Positions 10,386 through 27,910 of a DNA stretch of 64,000 bases are shown here, in pieces. The DNA is taken from positions 3,844,001 to 3,908,000 of the forward strand of contig NZ_CP011427.1 in the NCBI RefSeq assembly GCF_001506165.1, given 5' to 3'. Position 1 is the first letter of the stretch; each line of letters opens with the position of its first letter. The position numbers were made by a program, and so were the translations under genes. This DNA is from Pantoea vagans (lineage in GTDB: Bacteria; Pseudomonadota; Gammaproteobacteria; Enterobacterales; Enterobacteriaceae). A model generated the notes under the pieces. That model saw only the letters and a program-made list of their open reading frames with translations, was not told the origin of the DNA and made no database searches.

Positions 10386-10493
10386 TTACGCTGATGCGGC
10401 GTTGGCTGCGTTCGCGCTGCTCAGTCACATACTCATGTATGCTCCTTCACATCGTCTCGCTTGCCGCCTTGCTTCAGCGCAAAATCCTTCGGA
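10386..10493. repeat. ERIC-like palindrome inside the 23S-5S spacer
   Basis: The 23S-5S spacer is 225 bases, more than twice the roughly 90 bases I recall for E. coli. Most of the excess is an imperfect palindrome carrying GCGTTGGCTGCGTTCGC on one arm and CTCGCTTGCCGCCTT on the other, around CAGTCACATACTCATGTATG. These arms and the centre are recognisably related to the ERIC element at 7929-8055 read on the other strand. It would be transcribed as a long hairpin between the two rRNAs. Confidence 0.7.
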
Positions 10494-10584
10494 CTCATGT
10501 CCGCAGAACAAAACTAAATCTAAAATCCGGTGAATCAAGCTGAAAATCTACTTTGCGTCTCTTCAAAAACGCCTCTGGCGTTGT

Positions 10585-13490
<2,906 letters not shown>

Positions 13491-13705
13491 TCACAACCCA
13501 CAGGCGTTTTTCAACGCATGCAAGCTGCAAGCATTTGAGAGACTCGAACATGTCATCATTCATTTCTTATTACGGAGAAATGAACCGACACGTCGTTTCA
13601 ATTTTCAGCTTGTTCCGGATTGTTAAAGAGCAATATCTCAAACTCGACGTTACCGTCAGTTTTGAGATATTTCGTGGAGACACCTTTCACCTGTCACCAA
13701 GCAAG
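13491..13705 (-). promoter_or_regulatory. tRNA-Glu to 23S spacer with boxA
   Basis: The spacer contains the antitermination boxA TGCTCTTTAACAA on the minus strand (13632-13620), where NusB/NusE bind nascent rRNA. A long stem made of ATCTCAAACTCGACGTTACC and its partner (13634-13668) is probably an RNase processing region. No gene is present. Confidence 0.75.
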
Positions 13706-13780
13706 TGGCGTCCCCTAGGGGATTCGAACCCCTGTTGCCGCCGTGAAAGGGCGGAGTCCTAACCGCTAGACGAAGGGGAC
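13706..13780 (-). tRNA. gltT: tRNA-Glu (anticodon TTC), rrn spacer
   Basis: The 75-base tRNA starts GTCCCCTTCGTCTAGCGG, has TTC in the anticodon loop (CTTTCAC), and ends GCCA. A single tRNA-Glu in the 16S-23S spacer is the rrnB/C/G/E type, not the Ile-Ala type. The gene symbol follows the rrnB copy of E. coli and is by position only. Confidence 0.95.
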
Positions 13781-13869
13781 ACATACATGTCACGACTTCG
13801 CAGCCGTCTTGCTCATTACTTTTCTATCAGACAATCTGTGTGAGCACTTCGCGGGAAAGTATCTTCAGG

Positions 13870-15409
<1,540 letters not shown>

Positions 15410-15600
15410 AAAGTTTGATTTGCTGCAACCAGTGCAGCGATGCTCATCTGTAAAACGTCATAATGAATTTCATTATGTGTTCACTCGTGAGACTTGATAT
15501 TTTTTACGTCCGGAGACGTTGATATCAATCCTGCGAGTGCCCACACAGATTGTCTGATAAATTGTTAAAGAGCGGTGCAATCAGCGCCTTAAGCTGCTGT
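15410..15600 (-). promoter_or_regulatory. rrn leader with boxA
   Basis: The transcribed leader before 16S contains CGCTCTTTAACAA on the minus strand (15574-15562), a close boxA match followed by ATTTATCAGACAATCTGTG as in other enteric rrn leaders. It nucleates the rRNA antitermination complex. There is no gene. Confidence 0.8.
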
Positions 15601-15613
15601 TGCGAGGTGGCGT

Positions 15614-15641
15614 ATATTACGCTTTCCTCCTTCAGAGTCAA
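15614..15641 (-). promoter_or_regulatory. rrn promoter P2
   Basis: On the minus strand TTGACT (15641-15636) and TAATAT (15619-15614) are separated by 16 bases, about 110 bases downstream of P1, the usual P1-P2 distance. Confidence 0.8.
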
Positions 15642-15734
15642 ACACTTTTTTCAGCGTTTTTCTCCGGCGGGGTGAATCACTTCACACCCTGCTGAGCCGT
15701 CTGCGTTGCCGCTTTGCCGTCTCAGTGGTGGCGC

Positions 15735-15762
15735 ATTATAGGGAGTTAATTCTGGCTGACAA
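15735..15762 (-). promoter_or_regulatory. rrn promoter P1
   Basis: On the minus strand TTGTCA (15762-15757) and a perfect TATAAT (15740-15735) have a 16-base spacer and a GCGCCAC discriminator, the hallmark of rrn P1. Upstream A/T tracts (AATTTTTTT-like at about 15774-15782) form the UP element. The promoter region reaches back to the hemG stop at 15818. Confidence 0.88.
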
Positions 15763-15817
15763 GGGTTTATTGCAAAAAAATGATCGTTCGACCTAAATTT
15801 AGCCACAACGCTCTATT

Positions 15818-16354
15818 TCACAACGATTTGCCTGGTAACTGTGCAAAATCCTGGGCAAAAACTGCGACTTTATCCCAATCGGTGTACTCCACTTCTTTAG
15901 ATGTGTCCGTCTCACCTCCAGTCATACGCATGATCAGTTGAATCATGATGCGATCAAACCAGCGATAACGTGGATAACGCAGAGCGCCAGCAAACACAGC
16001 ACAGCAATCGGGCTGCCACGGTGACTGTTCCAGAAACTTACGAGTATACGCATTGGTCACAGGCGTGCACTTCTCTGCCTTACGCGCCGTCAGGTTGACG
16101 CTAAAGAAGCCGCTAACACGCTGCTGCAACTCGGCCTTGTGCTGCGAGACAAACTTAATCAATGCAGGATGGAAATGACCGTAACGAATGGATGCGCCAA
16201 TCAACACACGATCATACTGTGACCACTCCACCTTCTCAGCCTCAAGCAGGTCAATCACATCACACAGCTGCTGTGGCGCTAACGCCTGCGCCATACGTGC
16301 CGCGATCTCACGGGTTTGCCCATCGCGACTGGAATAAAGAATTAATGCTTTCAT
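15818..16354 (-). CDS. hemG: Menaquinone-dependent protoporphyrinogen IX dehydrogenase
   Basis: HemG is a flavodoxin-like FMN enzyme that oxidises protoporphyrinogen IX to protoporphyrin IX at the inner membrane using quinones. The phosphate loop [11 protein letters not shown] is at about 8-18, and the HemG-specific [28 protein letters not shown] lies near the C-terminus. I take the ATG at 16354 ([12 protein letters not shown], 178 residues); an adjoining TTG at 16357 would add one residue. It is the last gene of the pepQ-yigZ-trkH-hemG run, directly upstream of the rrn promoters. Confidence 0.95.
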   Translation of the reverse strand: MKALILYSSRDGQTREIAARMAQALAPQQLCDVIDLLEAEKVEWSQYDRVLIGASIRYGHFHPALIKFVSQHKAELQQRVSGFFSVNLTARKAEKCTPVTNAYTRKFLEQSPWQPDCCAVFAGALRYPRYRWFDRIMIQLIMRMTGGETDTSKEVEYTDWDKVAVFAQDFAQLPGKSL

Positions 16355-16375
16355 CAAATAATCCTGTTTCTCTTT

Positions 16376-17827
16376 TTATTCACGCCAGAAAGTCGGCGTA
16401 AACAGCACCAGCAGTGTGAACACCTCAAGGCGGCCAAACAGCATGGTCAAAATCAAAATCCACTTAGCGACATCATTCATTGAAGTGAAGTTATCGGCCA
16501 CCACCCCCAACCCCGGTCCGAGGTTATTCAGCGTTGCCGCCACCGCCGCAAAAGCAGAGAAGTCATCCACGCCGGTCGCAATAATCGCCAGCATACTCAG
16601 TAGAAACACCAGCGCGTAAGCGGAGAAGAATCCCCATACCGCTTCAAGAATGCGTTCCGGCAGTGCACGATTGCCCAATTTGATGGTGTAAACCGCGTTA
16701 GGATGCACCAGGCGCTTCAGTTCACGTGAACCCTGCTTAAACAGCAGCAGGATACGAATCACTTTCAAACCACCACCGGTTGATCCCGCCATGCCACCGA
16801 TAAAAGCCGAGCAAAGCAGCAGCACCGGTAAGAACAGCGGCCAACGTGCGATGCTGTCAGTAGTAAAGCCTGCCGTGGTGGCCATCGACACCACCTGGAA
16901 AAACGCCTGATTCAGAGTTTGCCAGCCGCTGGCGTAGACGTTGTGGAACCACAGCACTATCGTACAGATCAGCACTAACGTCAGTTGTACGCCAATAAAC
17001 ATGCGGAATTCGGGATCGCGCCAGTAAACTTTAAGGCTGCGCCCGCTTAACAGAGAGAAATGCAGGCCATAGTTACAGCCCGAGATCAGCAGGAATACCG
17101 CCACGATGGTATTAATAGTGGGGCTATTGAAGTAACCGATACTCGCATCATGTGTCGAGAAGCCACCAATGGCGATGGTGGAGAAACTGTGGCCGATAGC
17201 ATCAAACACCGGCATCCCCGCCAGCCATAACGCTACCGCGCACGCCACGGTCAGCAGGACGTAGATCAGCCACAATGTTTTAGCCGTTTCAGCAATACGC
17301 GGACGCATTTTATTATCTTTCAGCGGTCCTGGCATTTCAGCGCGATACAACTGCATACCGCCGACGCCCAGAATAGGCAGGATGGCGACGGCCAAAACGA
17401 TGATCCCCATACCGCCAAGCCACTGCAGCATCTGACGATAAAACAGAATCGCTTTGGGCAAGGTATCCAGCCCGACTAAGGTGGTTGCACCCGTGGTCGT
17501 CAGGCCAGAAAAGGACTCAAAGAACGCATCAGTCACCGACAAATGCGGCTGCTCGGCAAAGATAAAAGGCATGGCCCCCACGCTGCCCAGCACGGTCCAG
17601 AACAGCACCACAATCAGGAAACCTTCACGCGGTTTGAGTTCGGTTTTCTTTTTGCGGTTAGGCCACCACAACAGCGATCCAATCACAATCGCCATCATAA
17701 ATGTCTGGCTGAATGCGCGTCCGGCACCGTCGCGGTAAATTAAGGCCACCAGCCCCGGCAGGATCATGGTCACCGAGAATAAAATCACCAACAGGCCCAC
17801 GATGCGGGTAATGGCGCGAAAATGCAT
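16376..17827 (-). CDS. trkH: Trk system potassium uptake protein TrkH
   Basis: The 483-residue inner-membrane channel subunit has the E. coli length. The four pore loops are visible: SGLTTTGATTL (about 109-119), FSTIAIGGFSTHD (about 215-227), MATTAGFTTDS (about 317-327) and an asparagine-containing last repeat (AATLNNLGPGLG). The [15 protein letters not shown] segment follows repeat three. Uptake needs the cytosolic gating ring TrkA, which is not in this window. It starts 26 bases after yigZ and precedes hemG by 21 bases. Confidence 0.97.
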   Translation of the reverse strand: MHFRAITRIVGLLVILFSVTMILPGLVALIYRDGAGRAFSQTFMMAIVIGSLLWWPNRKKKTELKPREGFLIVVLFWTVLGSVGAMPFIFAEQPHLSVTDAFFESFSGLTTTGATTLVGLDTLPKAILFYRQMLQWLGGMGIIVLAVAILPILGVGGMQLYRAEMPGPLKDNKMRPRIAETAKTLWLIYVLLTVACAVALWLAGMPVFDAIGHSFSTIAIGGFSTHDASIGYFNSPTINTIVAVFLLISGCNYGLHFSLLSGRSLKVYWRDPEFRMFIGVQLTLVLICTIVLWFHNVYASGWQTLNQAFFQVVSMATTAGFTTDSIARWPLFLPVLLLCSAFIGGMAGSTGGGLKVIRILLLFKQGSRELKRLVHPNAVYTIKLGNRALPERILEAVWGFFSAYALVFLLSMLAIIATGVDDFSAFAAVAATLNNLGPGLGVVADNFTSMNDVAKWILILTMLFGRLEVFTLLVLFTPTFWRE

Positions 17828-17853
17828 TCAGCCGTTTCCTTTAACAGATGCTT

Positions 17854-18471
17854 TTAATGGTCCAGCGGGATCAGCGTCAGCGCGCCCCGGCTGTAATCAG
17901 AAAGGTTTTGCCGAAAGCCATCAATCTGTGGATGCGGCAGCGCTAACCGTAGCGCAATACGATCCTGATAATGGCTCTCTTCGATGATGCCGTCAAAACG
18001 TTGCAGCAAGCGCTCGATATCGCTCAACTGGGCATAGTCACATTGCAGAGTAAAAGATTGCATCGGCACTTTACGTTGACGCGCTAACTGCTTCAGACCC
18101 TGTTGCACGCCGCCACCGTAAGCTTTTACCAGCCCACCCGTGCCCAGCATAATGCCGCCATAGTAGCGCACCACCACGGCGGTAATTTCACCGACACCGC
18201 TACCCATCAACTGGGCCAGCATAGGTTTGCCTGCGGTACCTGAAGGTTCTCCGTCATCAGAGAAGCCCAGTTGCTGCGAATCTGACGGAGAACCCGCGAC
18301 CCACGCCCAGCAGTGATGGCGGGCCGCGGGATGCTCCTGCTTCACCTGCTGCACAAAAGCCCGCGCCGCCTCAACGCCATCGGTATGCGCCAGCAACGTA
18401 ATAAAGCGGCTCTTCTTGATGGTTTCCTCGCTGAGGCTCACGGTCTCAGCGGGAATATCGTAAGCATCCAT
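17854..18471 (-). CDS. yigZ: YigZ/IMPACT family protein
   Basis: The 205-residue protein has the N-terminal IMPACT (UPF0029) domain, with the signature DDGEPSGTAGKPML at about 78-91 and VVVRYYGGIMLGTGGLVKAYGGG at about 98-120. A C-terminal EF-G-like DUF1949 domain starts near 138. Eukaryotic IMPACT modulates Gcn2; the bacterial role is not established and is not inferable here. Its ATG overlaps the pepQ stop by one base (TAATG), so expression is coupled. Confidence 0.93.
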   Translation of the reverse strand: MDAYDIPAETVSLSEETIKKSRFITLLAHTDGVEAARAFVQQVKQEHPAARHHCWAWVAGSPSDSQQLGFSDDGEPSGTAGKPMLAQLMGSGVGEITAVVVRYYGGIMLGTGGLVKAYGGGVQQGLKQLARQRKVPMQSFTLQCDYAQLSDIERLLQRFDGIIEESHYQDRIALRLALPHPQIDGFRQNLSDYSRGALTLIPLDH

Positions 18472-19802
18472 TAGGCCAGATGCAGATCGCGCGTCATATT
18501 TTCAACACGATTGGCGTGAATCACCACATTATCCTCAATACGAATACCGCCGTACGGTTTCAATGCGTCAATCGCCTGCCAGTCAAAGTATTGGCTGTAC
18601 TTGCCGCCGCGCAGCGCGGCCAGCAGCGAATCAATGATGTAGAAGCCAGGTTCGATGGTCAGCACCATGCCCGGCTCCAGCACGCGGGTGCAGCGCAAAT
18701 AAGGATACTGGGCTGGCGCAGCCAGATGCGTGCCGTTGTCGTCCTGCATAAAGCCCGCCACGTCATGTACCTGCAAGCCTAACGGATGGCCAAGACCGTG
18801 CGGCATAAATGGACCGGTTAAATCTTCCGCCACCAGCGTCTCTTCGGTCAGCCCCTTCACCAAGTCAAACTTCAGTAACAGGCGCGCAATGCGCTGGTGC
18901 ATCTGCAGGTGATAATCGGTGTAGCGCACACCGGCTTTCAGCGTGGCAATCAGCGCCAGCTCTTCTTTATTCATCGCGTCCACCATTTCGGCATAGCGAG
19001 ACTTACTTTGCGCCGCATAGCTGCGCGTCAAATCAGCGGCATAGCCAAGGTATTCTGCACCTGCATCAATCAGGAAACTGTGGCGCTTCGCCGGTGGCTG
19101 ATGGTCAAGTTTGGTGTAATGCAGCACGGCGGCGTGTTCGTTGAGCGCGATGATGTTGCCGTAAGGCACATCGGTGTCGCGATGACCGGTAGCCGTCAGA
19201 TAGGCGATGTTGATATCAAACTCGCTCATACCCGAGAAAAAGGCCTCTTTCGCCGCACGATGGCCCGCGACGGCCAGCTTCTGCGCTTCACGCATACAGG
19301 CCAGCTCGTACTCAGTTTTGATACTGCGATGGTAATGCAGGAAGTCGATCACGCCTTTGGGATTGACACGATCGCTATTGATACCCAGTTGCGTGGCACG
19401 CGATGGCACCGGACCAATGTAAGCCACATTATCGCGCTGAGCAGGCAGAAGCTGGGCAATCTCATCGGCATTTTTCAGGCCAATAACATCCACATCGTGG
19501 GTCCAGAAGCTATTAGGTAACGGCTCGACGTTATGCCAGTAATCCACCGGAGAGTAGAACCACAACTTGGGTTTATTGACGCCATCGATCCATAACCAGC
19601 AGTTGGGCACCTGCGTGACCGGCACCCAGGCTTTAAATTGCGGATTAACTTTAAACGGATAGTCGTGATCGTCGAGAAAAACGGTCAACAGCTCGCCAGA
19701 ATGAATCAACATGGCATCAAGTTTAAAGCGTGCCAGCACCTGTTGCGCCCGCTGTTGCAGCGTATTGATATGCGCGTGATACAGGGTTTTCAGTGAATCC
19801 AT
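18471..19802 (-). CDS. pepQ: Xaa-Pro dipeptidase (prolidase)
   Basis: PepQ cleaves X-Pro dipeptides and can hydrolyse organophosphates. I chose ATG 19802 ([12 protein letters not shown]), which gives 443 residues, exactly the E. coli size; the open frame extends further upstream but without homology. The pita-bread metal site is present: [15 protein letters not shown] (two aspartates), [12 protein letters not shown] (histidine), and the two glutamates in TIEPGFY and IRIEDNVV. It is divergent from fadB and heads the run to hemG. Confidence 0.97.
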   Translation of the reverse strand: MDSLKTLYHAHINTLQQRAQQVLARFKLDAMLIHSGELLTVFLDDHDYPFKVNPQFKAWVPVTQVPNCWLWIDGVNKPKLWFYSPVDYWHNVEPLPNSFWTHDVDVIGLKNADEIAQLLPAQRDNVAYIGPVPSRATQLGINSDRVNPKGVIDFLHYHRSIKTEYELACMREAQKLAVAGHRAAKEAFFSGMSEFDINIAYLTATGHRDTDVPYGNIIALNEHAAVLHYTKLDHQPPAKRHSFLIDAGAEYLGYAADLTRSYAAQSKSRYAEMVDAMNKEELALIATLKAGVRYTDYHLQMHQRIARLLLKFDLVKGLTEETLVAEDLTGPFMPHGLGHPLGLQVHDVAGFMQDDNGTHLAAPAQYPYLRCTRVLEPGMVLTIEPGFYIIDSLLAALRGGKYSQYFDWQAIDALKPYGGIRIEDNVVIHANRVENMTRDLHLA

Positions 19803-19944
19803 GGACTTGTCTCCGATGTCGCGAAATTGGCGGCAGTGTAGCACAGCCGCGTCTGGGTTGCCGTGCTGCACACGCTGTGATCGGCGTACCAAATAAGCAA
19901 AGACTCGTTTGCAAAAAATTAACATGCCGCCCACACTCCCATTC

Positions 19945-19961
19945 ATCTGGTATGACCAGAT
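19945..19961. promoter_or_regulatory. FadR operator before fadBA
   Basis: ATCTGGTATGACCAGAT is a near-perfect inverted repeat (ATCTGGT/ACCAGAT) and is nearly identical to the known FadR site at E. coli fadB. FadR represses the operon until long-chain acyl-CoA releases it. The site is 28 bases before the fadB start, placing it over or just downstream of the promoter. Confidence 0.9.
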
Positions 19962-19988
19962 CACCTTTCGCGGTTTCAGGAGACGGAC

Positions 19989-23346
<3,358 letters not shown>

Positions 23347-23368
23347 TCAGTTGCCATCAGCACGATGA

Positions 23369-23399
23369 ATCGCGCCGCTACAGGGTGAGCGGCGTGATT
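23369..23399. terminator. Hairpin between convergent fadA and fre
   Basis: A 12-bp stem with one wobble (AATCGCGCCGCT 23369-23380 with 23388-23399) lies between the two stops. No long T run follows on either strand, so it may be a transcript-end stabilising hairpin, not a classic terminator. Its arm (GTAGCGGCGCGATT on the minus strand) recurs in the palindrome at 56523-56562. Confidence 0.5.
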
Positions 23400-23417
23400 T
23401 ATCGTACGCTGATGACT

Positions 23418-24119
23418 TTAGATAAACGCAAACGCATCGCCGAACATCTGCGCTTCTACCGCACCGCGCTCCGCACAGAAACGCTCGCGTGCAATCTTCG
23501 CCATCTCAAAACGACCAGCGATATAGATGTCGTGCTCGCTAAGGGTCGTGTAATCCTGCATCACGGCAGTCAACACCGTGCCACTGCGACCTTCCCAACC
23601 TTCCGCTGGCTGCTCGACGACCGGGATCACCTTCAGATTAGGATGCTTCACCGCCAGCGCATTCAGCTCATCCAGATCGTAGAGATGCATCAATTCACGT
23701 CCACCCCAGTAAATGGCGATATCGCGCTCTGGCTGCTGGGCCAGCGCCGTCAGCAGAATGGAACGTGCATAAGAGAAACCCGTGCCACCGGCAATCAAAA
23801 TGATCGGGCGATCACTCTCTTCTCGCAGCCAGGCATCGCCATGCGGCATGTCCACGGTGATTTGACGATCGTTTTTGATGCGATCCATCACCGCCATGGC
23901 ATAGAGATTGAGGTCAGATGCGCCGATGTGCAGCTCGATGATGTCCTTTTCCATCGGCGTTGAAGCCAGTGAAAACGGGCGCTTGTCACGCTCATCCATT
24001 ACCACCATCAGATACTGTCCCGCGCGGAAGCTGAAATCCGCTGCTGGAATCAATCGGACGCGGAATACCGTATCCGTAATCGCTTCAACCGAAGTGACTT
24101 TGCAGCTTAACGTCGTCAT
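23418..24119 (-). CDS. fre: NAD(P)H-flavin reductase
   Basis: The 233-residue enzyme reduces free riboflavin, FMN or FAD with NAD(P)H; the reduced flavin serves ferric reduction and, through UbiX, prenyl-FMN-dependent UbiD. The flavin-binding RPFSLAST motif is at about 47-54 and the nicotinamide-binding [12 protein letters not shown] at about 110-121. Length and layout are those of ferredoxin-reductase-like Fre. It starts 30 bases after ubiD, making a likely ubiD-fre operon. Confidence 0.96.
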   Translation of the reverse strand: MTTLSCKVTSVEAITDTVFRVRLIPAADFSFRAGQYLMVVMDERDKRPFSLASTPMEKDIIELHIGASDLNLYAMAVMDRIKNDRQITVDMPHGDAWLREESDRPIILIAGGTGFSYARSILLTALAQQPERDIAIYWGGRELMHLYDLDELNALAVKHPNLKVIPVVEQPAEGWEGRSGTVLTAVMQDYTTLSEHDIYIAGRFEMAKIARERFCAERGAVEAQMFGDAFAFI

Positions 24120-24149
24120 AGGTGCCCTTTTTTATGGTTCTGGCCGCCG

Positions 24150-25634
24150 TTAGCGCTGCGGCGGCTCGGCAAAGATAGCTAACTCATCCCAAATTGCGTC
24201 AATGCGCGCGGTGACGGCCGGATCTTTGACAATCGGCGTCCCCCACTCACGGGTGGTTTCACCAGGCCACTTGTTGGTGGCATCGAGCCCCATCTTCGAG
24301 CCCAAACCGGAAACCGGTGAGGCGAAATCAAGATAGTCGATAGGCGTGTTCTCCACCATCACGGTATCGCGCGCCGGATCCATACGTGTCGTAATGGCCC
24401 AAATCACATCGTTCCAGTCGCGTGCGTTAACATCGTCATCGCACACAATCACAAACTTGGTGTACATAAACTGGCGCAGGAAAGACCAGACGCCAAACAT
24501 CACGCGCTTGGCATGGCCGGCATACTGTTTCTTTATCGTCACCACCGCGAGGCGATAAGAACAGCCTTCAGGCGGCAGATAGAAATCAACAATCTCCGGG
24601 AACTGCTTGATCAGAATCGGCACCAGCACTTCATTCAGCGCAACGCCTAACACCGCAGGTTCATCCGGTGGACGACCGGTGTAAGTCGAGTGATAAATCG
24701 GGTTACGTCGCTGCGTTACGTGCGTCACGGTAAATACCGGGAAACTATCTACTTCATTGTAGTAGCCCGTGTGATCGCCGTAAGGGCCTTCAGGTGCCAT
24801 GTCGCCAGGCTCGATATAACCTTCCAGCACGATTTCCGCACTCGCCGGCACTTCCAGGTCGTTGGACAAGCACTTCACGACTTCGGTTTTGTTGCCGCGC
24901 AGTAAACCGGCAAAAGCGTATTCGGACAGCGTGTCAGGCACTGGCGTCACGGCACCGAGAATCGTCGCGGGATCGGCCCCCAGCGCTACCGAGACGGGGA
25001 AACGCTCGCCGGGATGGGCTTTACACCACTCCTGGAAATCCAGTGCGCCGCCGCGATGGGACAACCAACGCATGATAACGCGATTCTTACCGATCACCTG
25101 CTGGCGATAGATGCCGAGGTTCTGGCGCTCTTTGTGCGGTCCACGCGTCACGGTGAGGCCCCAGGTGATCAGCGGTGCCGCATCACCCGGCCAGCATTTC
25201 ATTACCGGAATACGCGACAGATCGACATCATCGCCGCTAAATACCTCTTCCTGACACGGCGCATTACGCAGACGCTTGGTCGGCATATTTAGCACTTGCT
25301 TGAACTGCGGCATCTTGTCGAACAGATCGCGGAAACCTTTTGGTGGCTCGGGTTCTTTCAGGAACGCCAGCAGTTTACCCACTTCTCGCAGGGCACTGAC
25401 CTCTTCCTGGCCCATGCCCATCGCCACACGTTTTGGCGTACCGAACAGATTACACAGCACCGGCATGTCGTACCCTTTAGGGTTCTCAAACAGCAGTGCC
25501 GGGCCACCCGCACGGAGGGTGCGATCGGCAATTTCAGTCATCTCCAGCTCAGGATCGATTTCCTGAGTGATGCGCTTTAGCTCGCCTCGCTGCTCAAGCA
25601 ACGCGAGGAAGTCTCGTAAATCCTGATATTTCAT
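24150..25634 (-). CDS. ubiD: 4-hydroxy-3-polyprenylbenzoate decarboxylase UbiD
   Basis: UbiD uses prenylated FMN to decarboxylate 3-octaprenyl-4-hydroxybenzoate in ubiquinone synthesis. The 494-residue protein carries the UbiD hallmarks: [20 protein letters not shown] (about 170-190), substrate/metal region [14 protein letters not shown] (about 283-296) with its conserved glutamates, and [16 protein letters not shown]. It is preceded by pepE and followed by fre. Confidence 0.97.
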   Translation of the reverse strand: MKYQDLRDFLALLEQRGELKRITQEIDPELEMTEIADRTLRAGGPALLFENPKGYDMPVLCNLFGTPKRVAMGMGQEEVSALREVGKLLAFLKEPEPPKGFRDLFDKMPQFKQVLNMPTKRLRNAPCQEEVFSGDDVDLSRIPVMKCWPGDAAPLITWGLTVTRGPHKERQNLGIYRQQVIGKNRVIMRWLSHRGGALDFQEWCKAHPGERFPVSVALGADPATILGAVTPVPDTLSEYAFAGLLRGNKTEVVKCLSNDLEVPASAEIVLEGYIEPGDMAPEGPYGDHTGYYNEVDSFPVFTVTHVTQRRNPIYHSTYTGRPPDEPAVLGVALNEVLVPILIKQFPEIVDFYLPPEGCSYRLAVVTIKKQYAGHAKRVMFGVWSFLRQFMYTKFVIVCDDDVNARDWNDVIWAITTRMDPARDTVMVENTPIDYLDFASPVSGLGSKMGLDATNKWPGETTREWGTPIVKDPAVTARIDAIWDELAIFAEPPQR

Positions 25635-25683
25635 GCGGCGTTAGCTTCCGGCCAAAGTGAATCGGGAAGTATATACCCAAACA

Positions 25684-26415
25684 TTAAACGGGCTGACAGG
25701 AGAATGGCACCAGCGATTGAATCGCCAGCACATCGTGATACGCCGCGACAGGCTCGCCATGACGGAAAACTTTAAAATCTTCACCACGTGCGCTGTAGTA
25801 ACGCAGGCGGTTTTCACTCACGTGCAGGAAACTGGCTTCACGCAGCGCAATCACCGACTCATGCGGATTAACCGCGCAGAACTCGGCCAGACGCTCGTCA
25901 CGGGTTTCGCCCATATGGCCACTGACGTGCGCATCCAAATAGTGCGGATTGATCTGTACCGGGAACAAGCCCAACGCAGGCAACACCACGCTGCTGCGCA
26001 CCGGCATATCGTTGGTGGTGCGAATCGAAGGTGTGGCGACATTACAACCGGCGCTCCAGCCCACGTAAGGCACATCACGCTCACGTACCGCACGCTGAAT
26101 CGCCACAATCAGACCTTGTTCATGCAGCATCTGATTGAGGAACCAGGTATTGCCACCGCTCACCAGGATTAACTCCGCCTGTTCAATCGCCGCCACCGGC
26201 GAGGAGAATTCGTGCACGGTACGCACCTGAATGCCCAGAGAGTCGGATAAGTCTTGCGCGCGCTGCGCGTGATCACCACGAATGATGGCATACGGCACCA
26301 GCACCGCCGAGGTAATGCCCCGCTGCGCGATCATGGCGTGCAGTTGCGGGTGTGCGTAGCTCAGCAAAGGCGCATCATCAGCCACTTTGCCATTACTCAA
26401 CAAGAACAGTTCCAT
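25684..26415 (-). CDS. pepE: Dipeptidase E (alpha-aspartyl dipeptidase)
   Basis: PepE is a cytosolic serine peptidase of family S51 that splits Asp-X dipeptides. The nucleophile S121 sits in YVGWSAGCNVA, with D136 in RTTNDMP and H157 in INPHYLDAH completing the known triad. The ATG at 26415 (MELFLLSNGK) gives 243 residues. N-terminal sequence differs clearly from E. coli PepE, so this is a diverged member. In E. coli pepE is not next to ubiD; here it could share a transcript with ubiD and fre. Confidence 0.88.
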   Translation of the reverse strand: MELFLLSNGKVADDAPLLSYAHPQLHAMIAQRGITSAVLVPYAIIRGDHAQRAQDLSDSLGIQVRTVHEFSSPVAAIEQAELILVSGGNTWFLNQMLHEQGLIVAIQRAVRERDVPYVGWSAGCNVATPSIRTTNDMPVRSSVVLPALGLFPVQINPHYLDAHVSGHMGETRDERLAEFCAVNPHESVIALREASFLHVSENRLRYYSARGEDFKVFRHGEPVAAYHDVLAIQSLVPFSCQPV

Positions 26416-26486
26416 CAGCCAGCCCTTTTCAAATTCATGCGAAAGATGGAGAGGGAGTCTGATACAGATGGTCATCAGCCGTCAAT

Positions 26487-26500
26487 TTTCTTGCAAGAAA
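26487..26500. promoter_or_regulatory. Perfect 14-bp palindrome between pepE and rfaH
   Basis: TTTCTTGCAAGAAA is a perfect inverted repeat in the 215-base divergent region, 72 bases from the pepE start and 131 from rfaH. Its shape suits a dimeric regulator, but I recognise no specific one, and such a short palindrome can arise by chance. Confidence 0.3.
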
Positions 26501-26630
26501 GCGTTAATAAGCCGCACCAATCGGAAAATTCGTAGTGATTTTTATTTCTCAGCCGCGTTTCCGCTGGCCGATGCGCTATAACTCTGACAGCAGGTTTGTT
26601 ATTCTTAGCGTCCAATATTTGGGAGCAGTT

Positions 26631-27119
26631 ATGGAATCCTGGTACTTACTCTATTGCAAACGTGGACAGCTGTTGCGCGCGAAAGAGCATCTTGAGCGGC
26701 AAGAGGTGAATTGCCTCAGCCCAATGATCGCTCTGGAGAAGATTGTGCGCGGCAAACGCACCACGGTGAGTGAGCCGCTGTTTCCAAACTATCTGTTTAT
26801 CGAGTTTGACCCCGAAGCGATTCACACCACCACAATCAGCAGCACGCGCGGCGTCAGCCACTTCGTGCGCTTTGGTGCGCAACCGGCCACCGTATCCAGT
26901 GAAGTGATCGAAGCGCTGCAAACCGATGTGCCGCAAATTATGCTGGACCCGGAAACGCCACAAAGCGGTGATGAAGTGATCATCACCGAAGGCACCTTTG
27001 AAGGGCTGCGCGCCATCTTTGCCGAACCCGATGGCGAGACACGCTCGGTATTGCTGCTAAATTTGCTGAACAAACAAGTAATGCGCAGCGTCGACAACAA
27101 ACAGTTCCGTAAGGTCTAA
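26631..27119 (+). CDS. rfaH: Transcription antitermination protein RfaH
   Basis: The 162-residue NusG paralogue is recruited at ops elements and lets RNA polymerase read through long operons for lipopolysaccharide, capsule, haemolysin and conjugation genes. The NGN domain opens [20 protein letters not shown] and includes [20 protein letters not shown]. The C-terminal region (about 105-162) is the fold-switching KOW domain. The start at 26631 matches the family; upstream extension lacks homology. Its stop shares four bases with the stop of convergent tatD. Confidence 0.97.
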   Translation: MESWYLLYCKRGQLLRAKEHLERQEVNCLSPMIALEKIVRGKRTTVSEPLFPNYLFIEFDPEAIHTTTISSTRGVSHFVRFGAQPATVSSEVIEALQTDVPQIMLDPETPQSGDEVIITEGTFEGLRAIFAEPDGETRSVLLLNLLNKQVMRSVDNKQFRKV

Positions 27120-27898
27120 GCCAGCTTAAACAGTTGGCGCGCGTTGCTATCCACCTGCAAGCCTAACGCTTCCGCCTCTTCCCCACGCCAGTTTGCCACT
27201 TGCTGCACAATATGCGGCAGGAAGCAGGGTTCATTACGACGTGAAGGGGGGCGTGGATGCATATCGCGCGGGAGCAAATACGGCGCGTCGGTTTCCAGCA
27301 GCAGACGATCAGAGGGAATCAGCGGTAACAATTCACGCAGTTCCATGCCACGCCGTTCATCGCACACCCAGCCGGTAATGCCCACCGATAAGCCCAGAGC
27401 CAGGCAGGATTCCAGTTCCTCGCGCGTACCGGTAAAGCAATGCACCACTGCTCCCACTAATTTTGGCAGCCACGGCTCCAGCACAGCCGCGAAACGGTCG
27501 TGCGCTTCCCGACAGTGCAGAAATACCGGCAACTGCAATTCTGCCGCCAGCGCCAGCTGTGCATCAAACGCATACTCTTGTTGATCGTGAGCGGCCAGGT
27601 TGCGATTAAAATCGAGACCGCACTCCCCAATCGCCACCACCTGCTCGCTCTCGGCCAGACGACGTAGCGTATTCGCTGTCTCTGCCGACCATTCACTGGC
27701 GTGATGAGGATGCACCCCGGCCGTGGACCAGCAGTAACCTGGATGCAGTGCCGCTAACTGGCGCGCCTGTTGGCTCTCCAGGGCATTAGTTCCGGTAATT
27801 AACAGGCCGGTGACGCCTGCTTCGCGCGCACGTTTCACAACCTGCTCGCGATCTTTTGCGAATTGCGTGCTGGTCAGGTTTACACCGATATCAAACAT
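27116..27898 (-). CDS. tatD: TatD family metal-dependent 3'-5' exonuclease
   Basis: TatD is a TIM-barrel metallonuclease that degrades single-stranded DNA/RNA and helps repair peroxide damage; it is not part of the Tat translocon. With ATG 27898 ([17 protein letters not shown]) it is 260 residues, as in E. coli. Metal-site motifs GECGLDF (about 89-95), [17 protein letters not shown] and the aspartate in [10 protein letters not shown] are present. An intrinsic terminator lies between tatC and this gene, while a good GGGAGAAAAC ribosome-binding site follows it. Confidence 0.95.
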   Translation of the reverse strand: MFDIGVNLTSTQFAKDREQVVKRAREAGVTGLLITGTNALESQQARQLAALHPGYCWSTAGVHPHHASEWSAETANTLRRLAESEQVVAIGECGLDFNRNLAAHDQQEYAFDAQLALAAELQLPVFLHCREAHDRFAAVLEPWLPKLVGAVVHCFTGTREELESCLALGLSVGITGWVCDERRGMELRELLPLIPSDRLLLETDAPYLLPRDMHPRPPSRRNEPCFLPHIVQQVANWRGEEAEALGLQVDSNARQLFKLA

Positions 27899-27910
27899 GT
27901 TTTCTCCCAA

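Noticed and set aside
18480..19520. Long plus-strand frames opposite pepQ
   Set aside because: They are shadows of the high-GC coding bias of pepQ, with no start signals and no recognisable protein.
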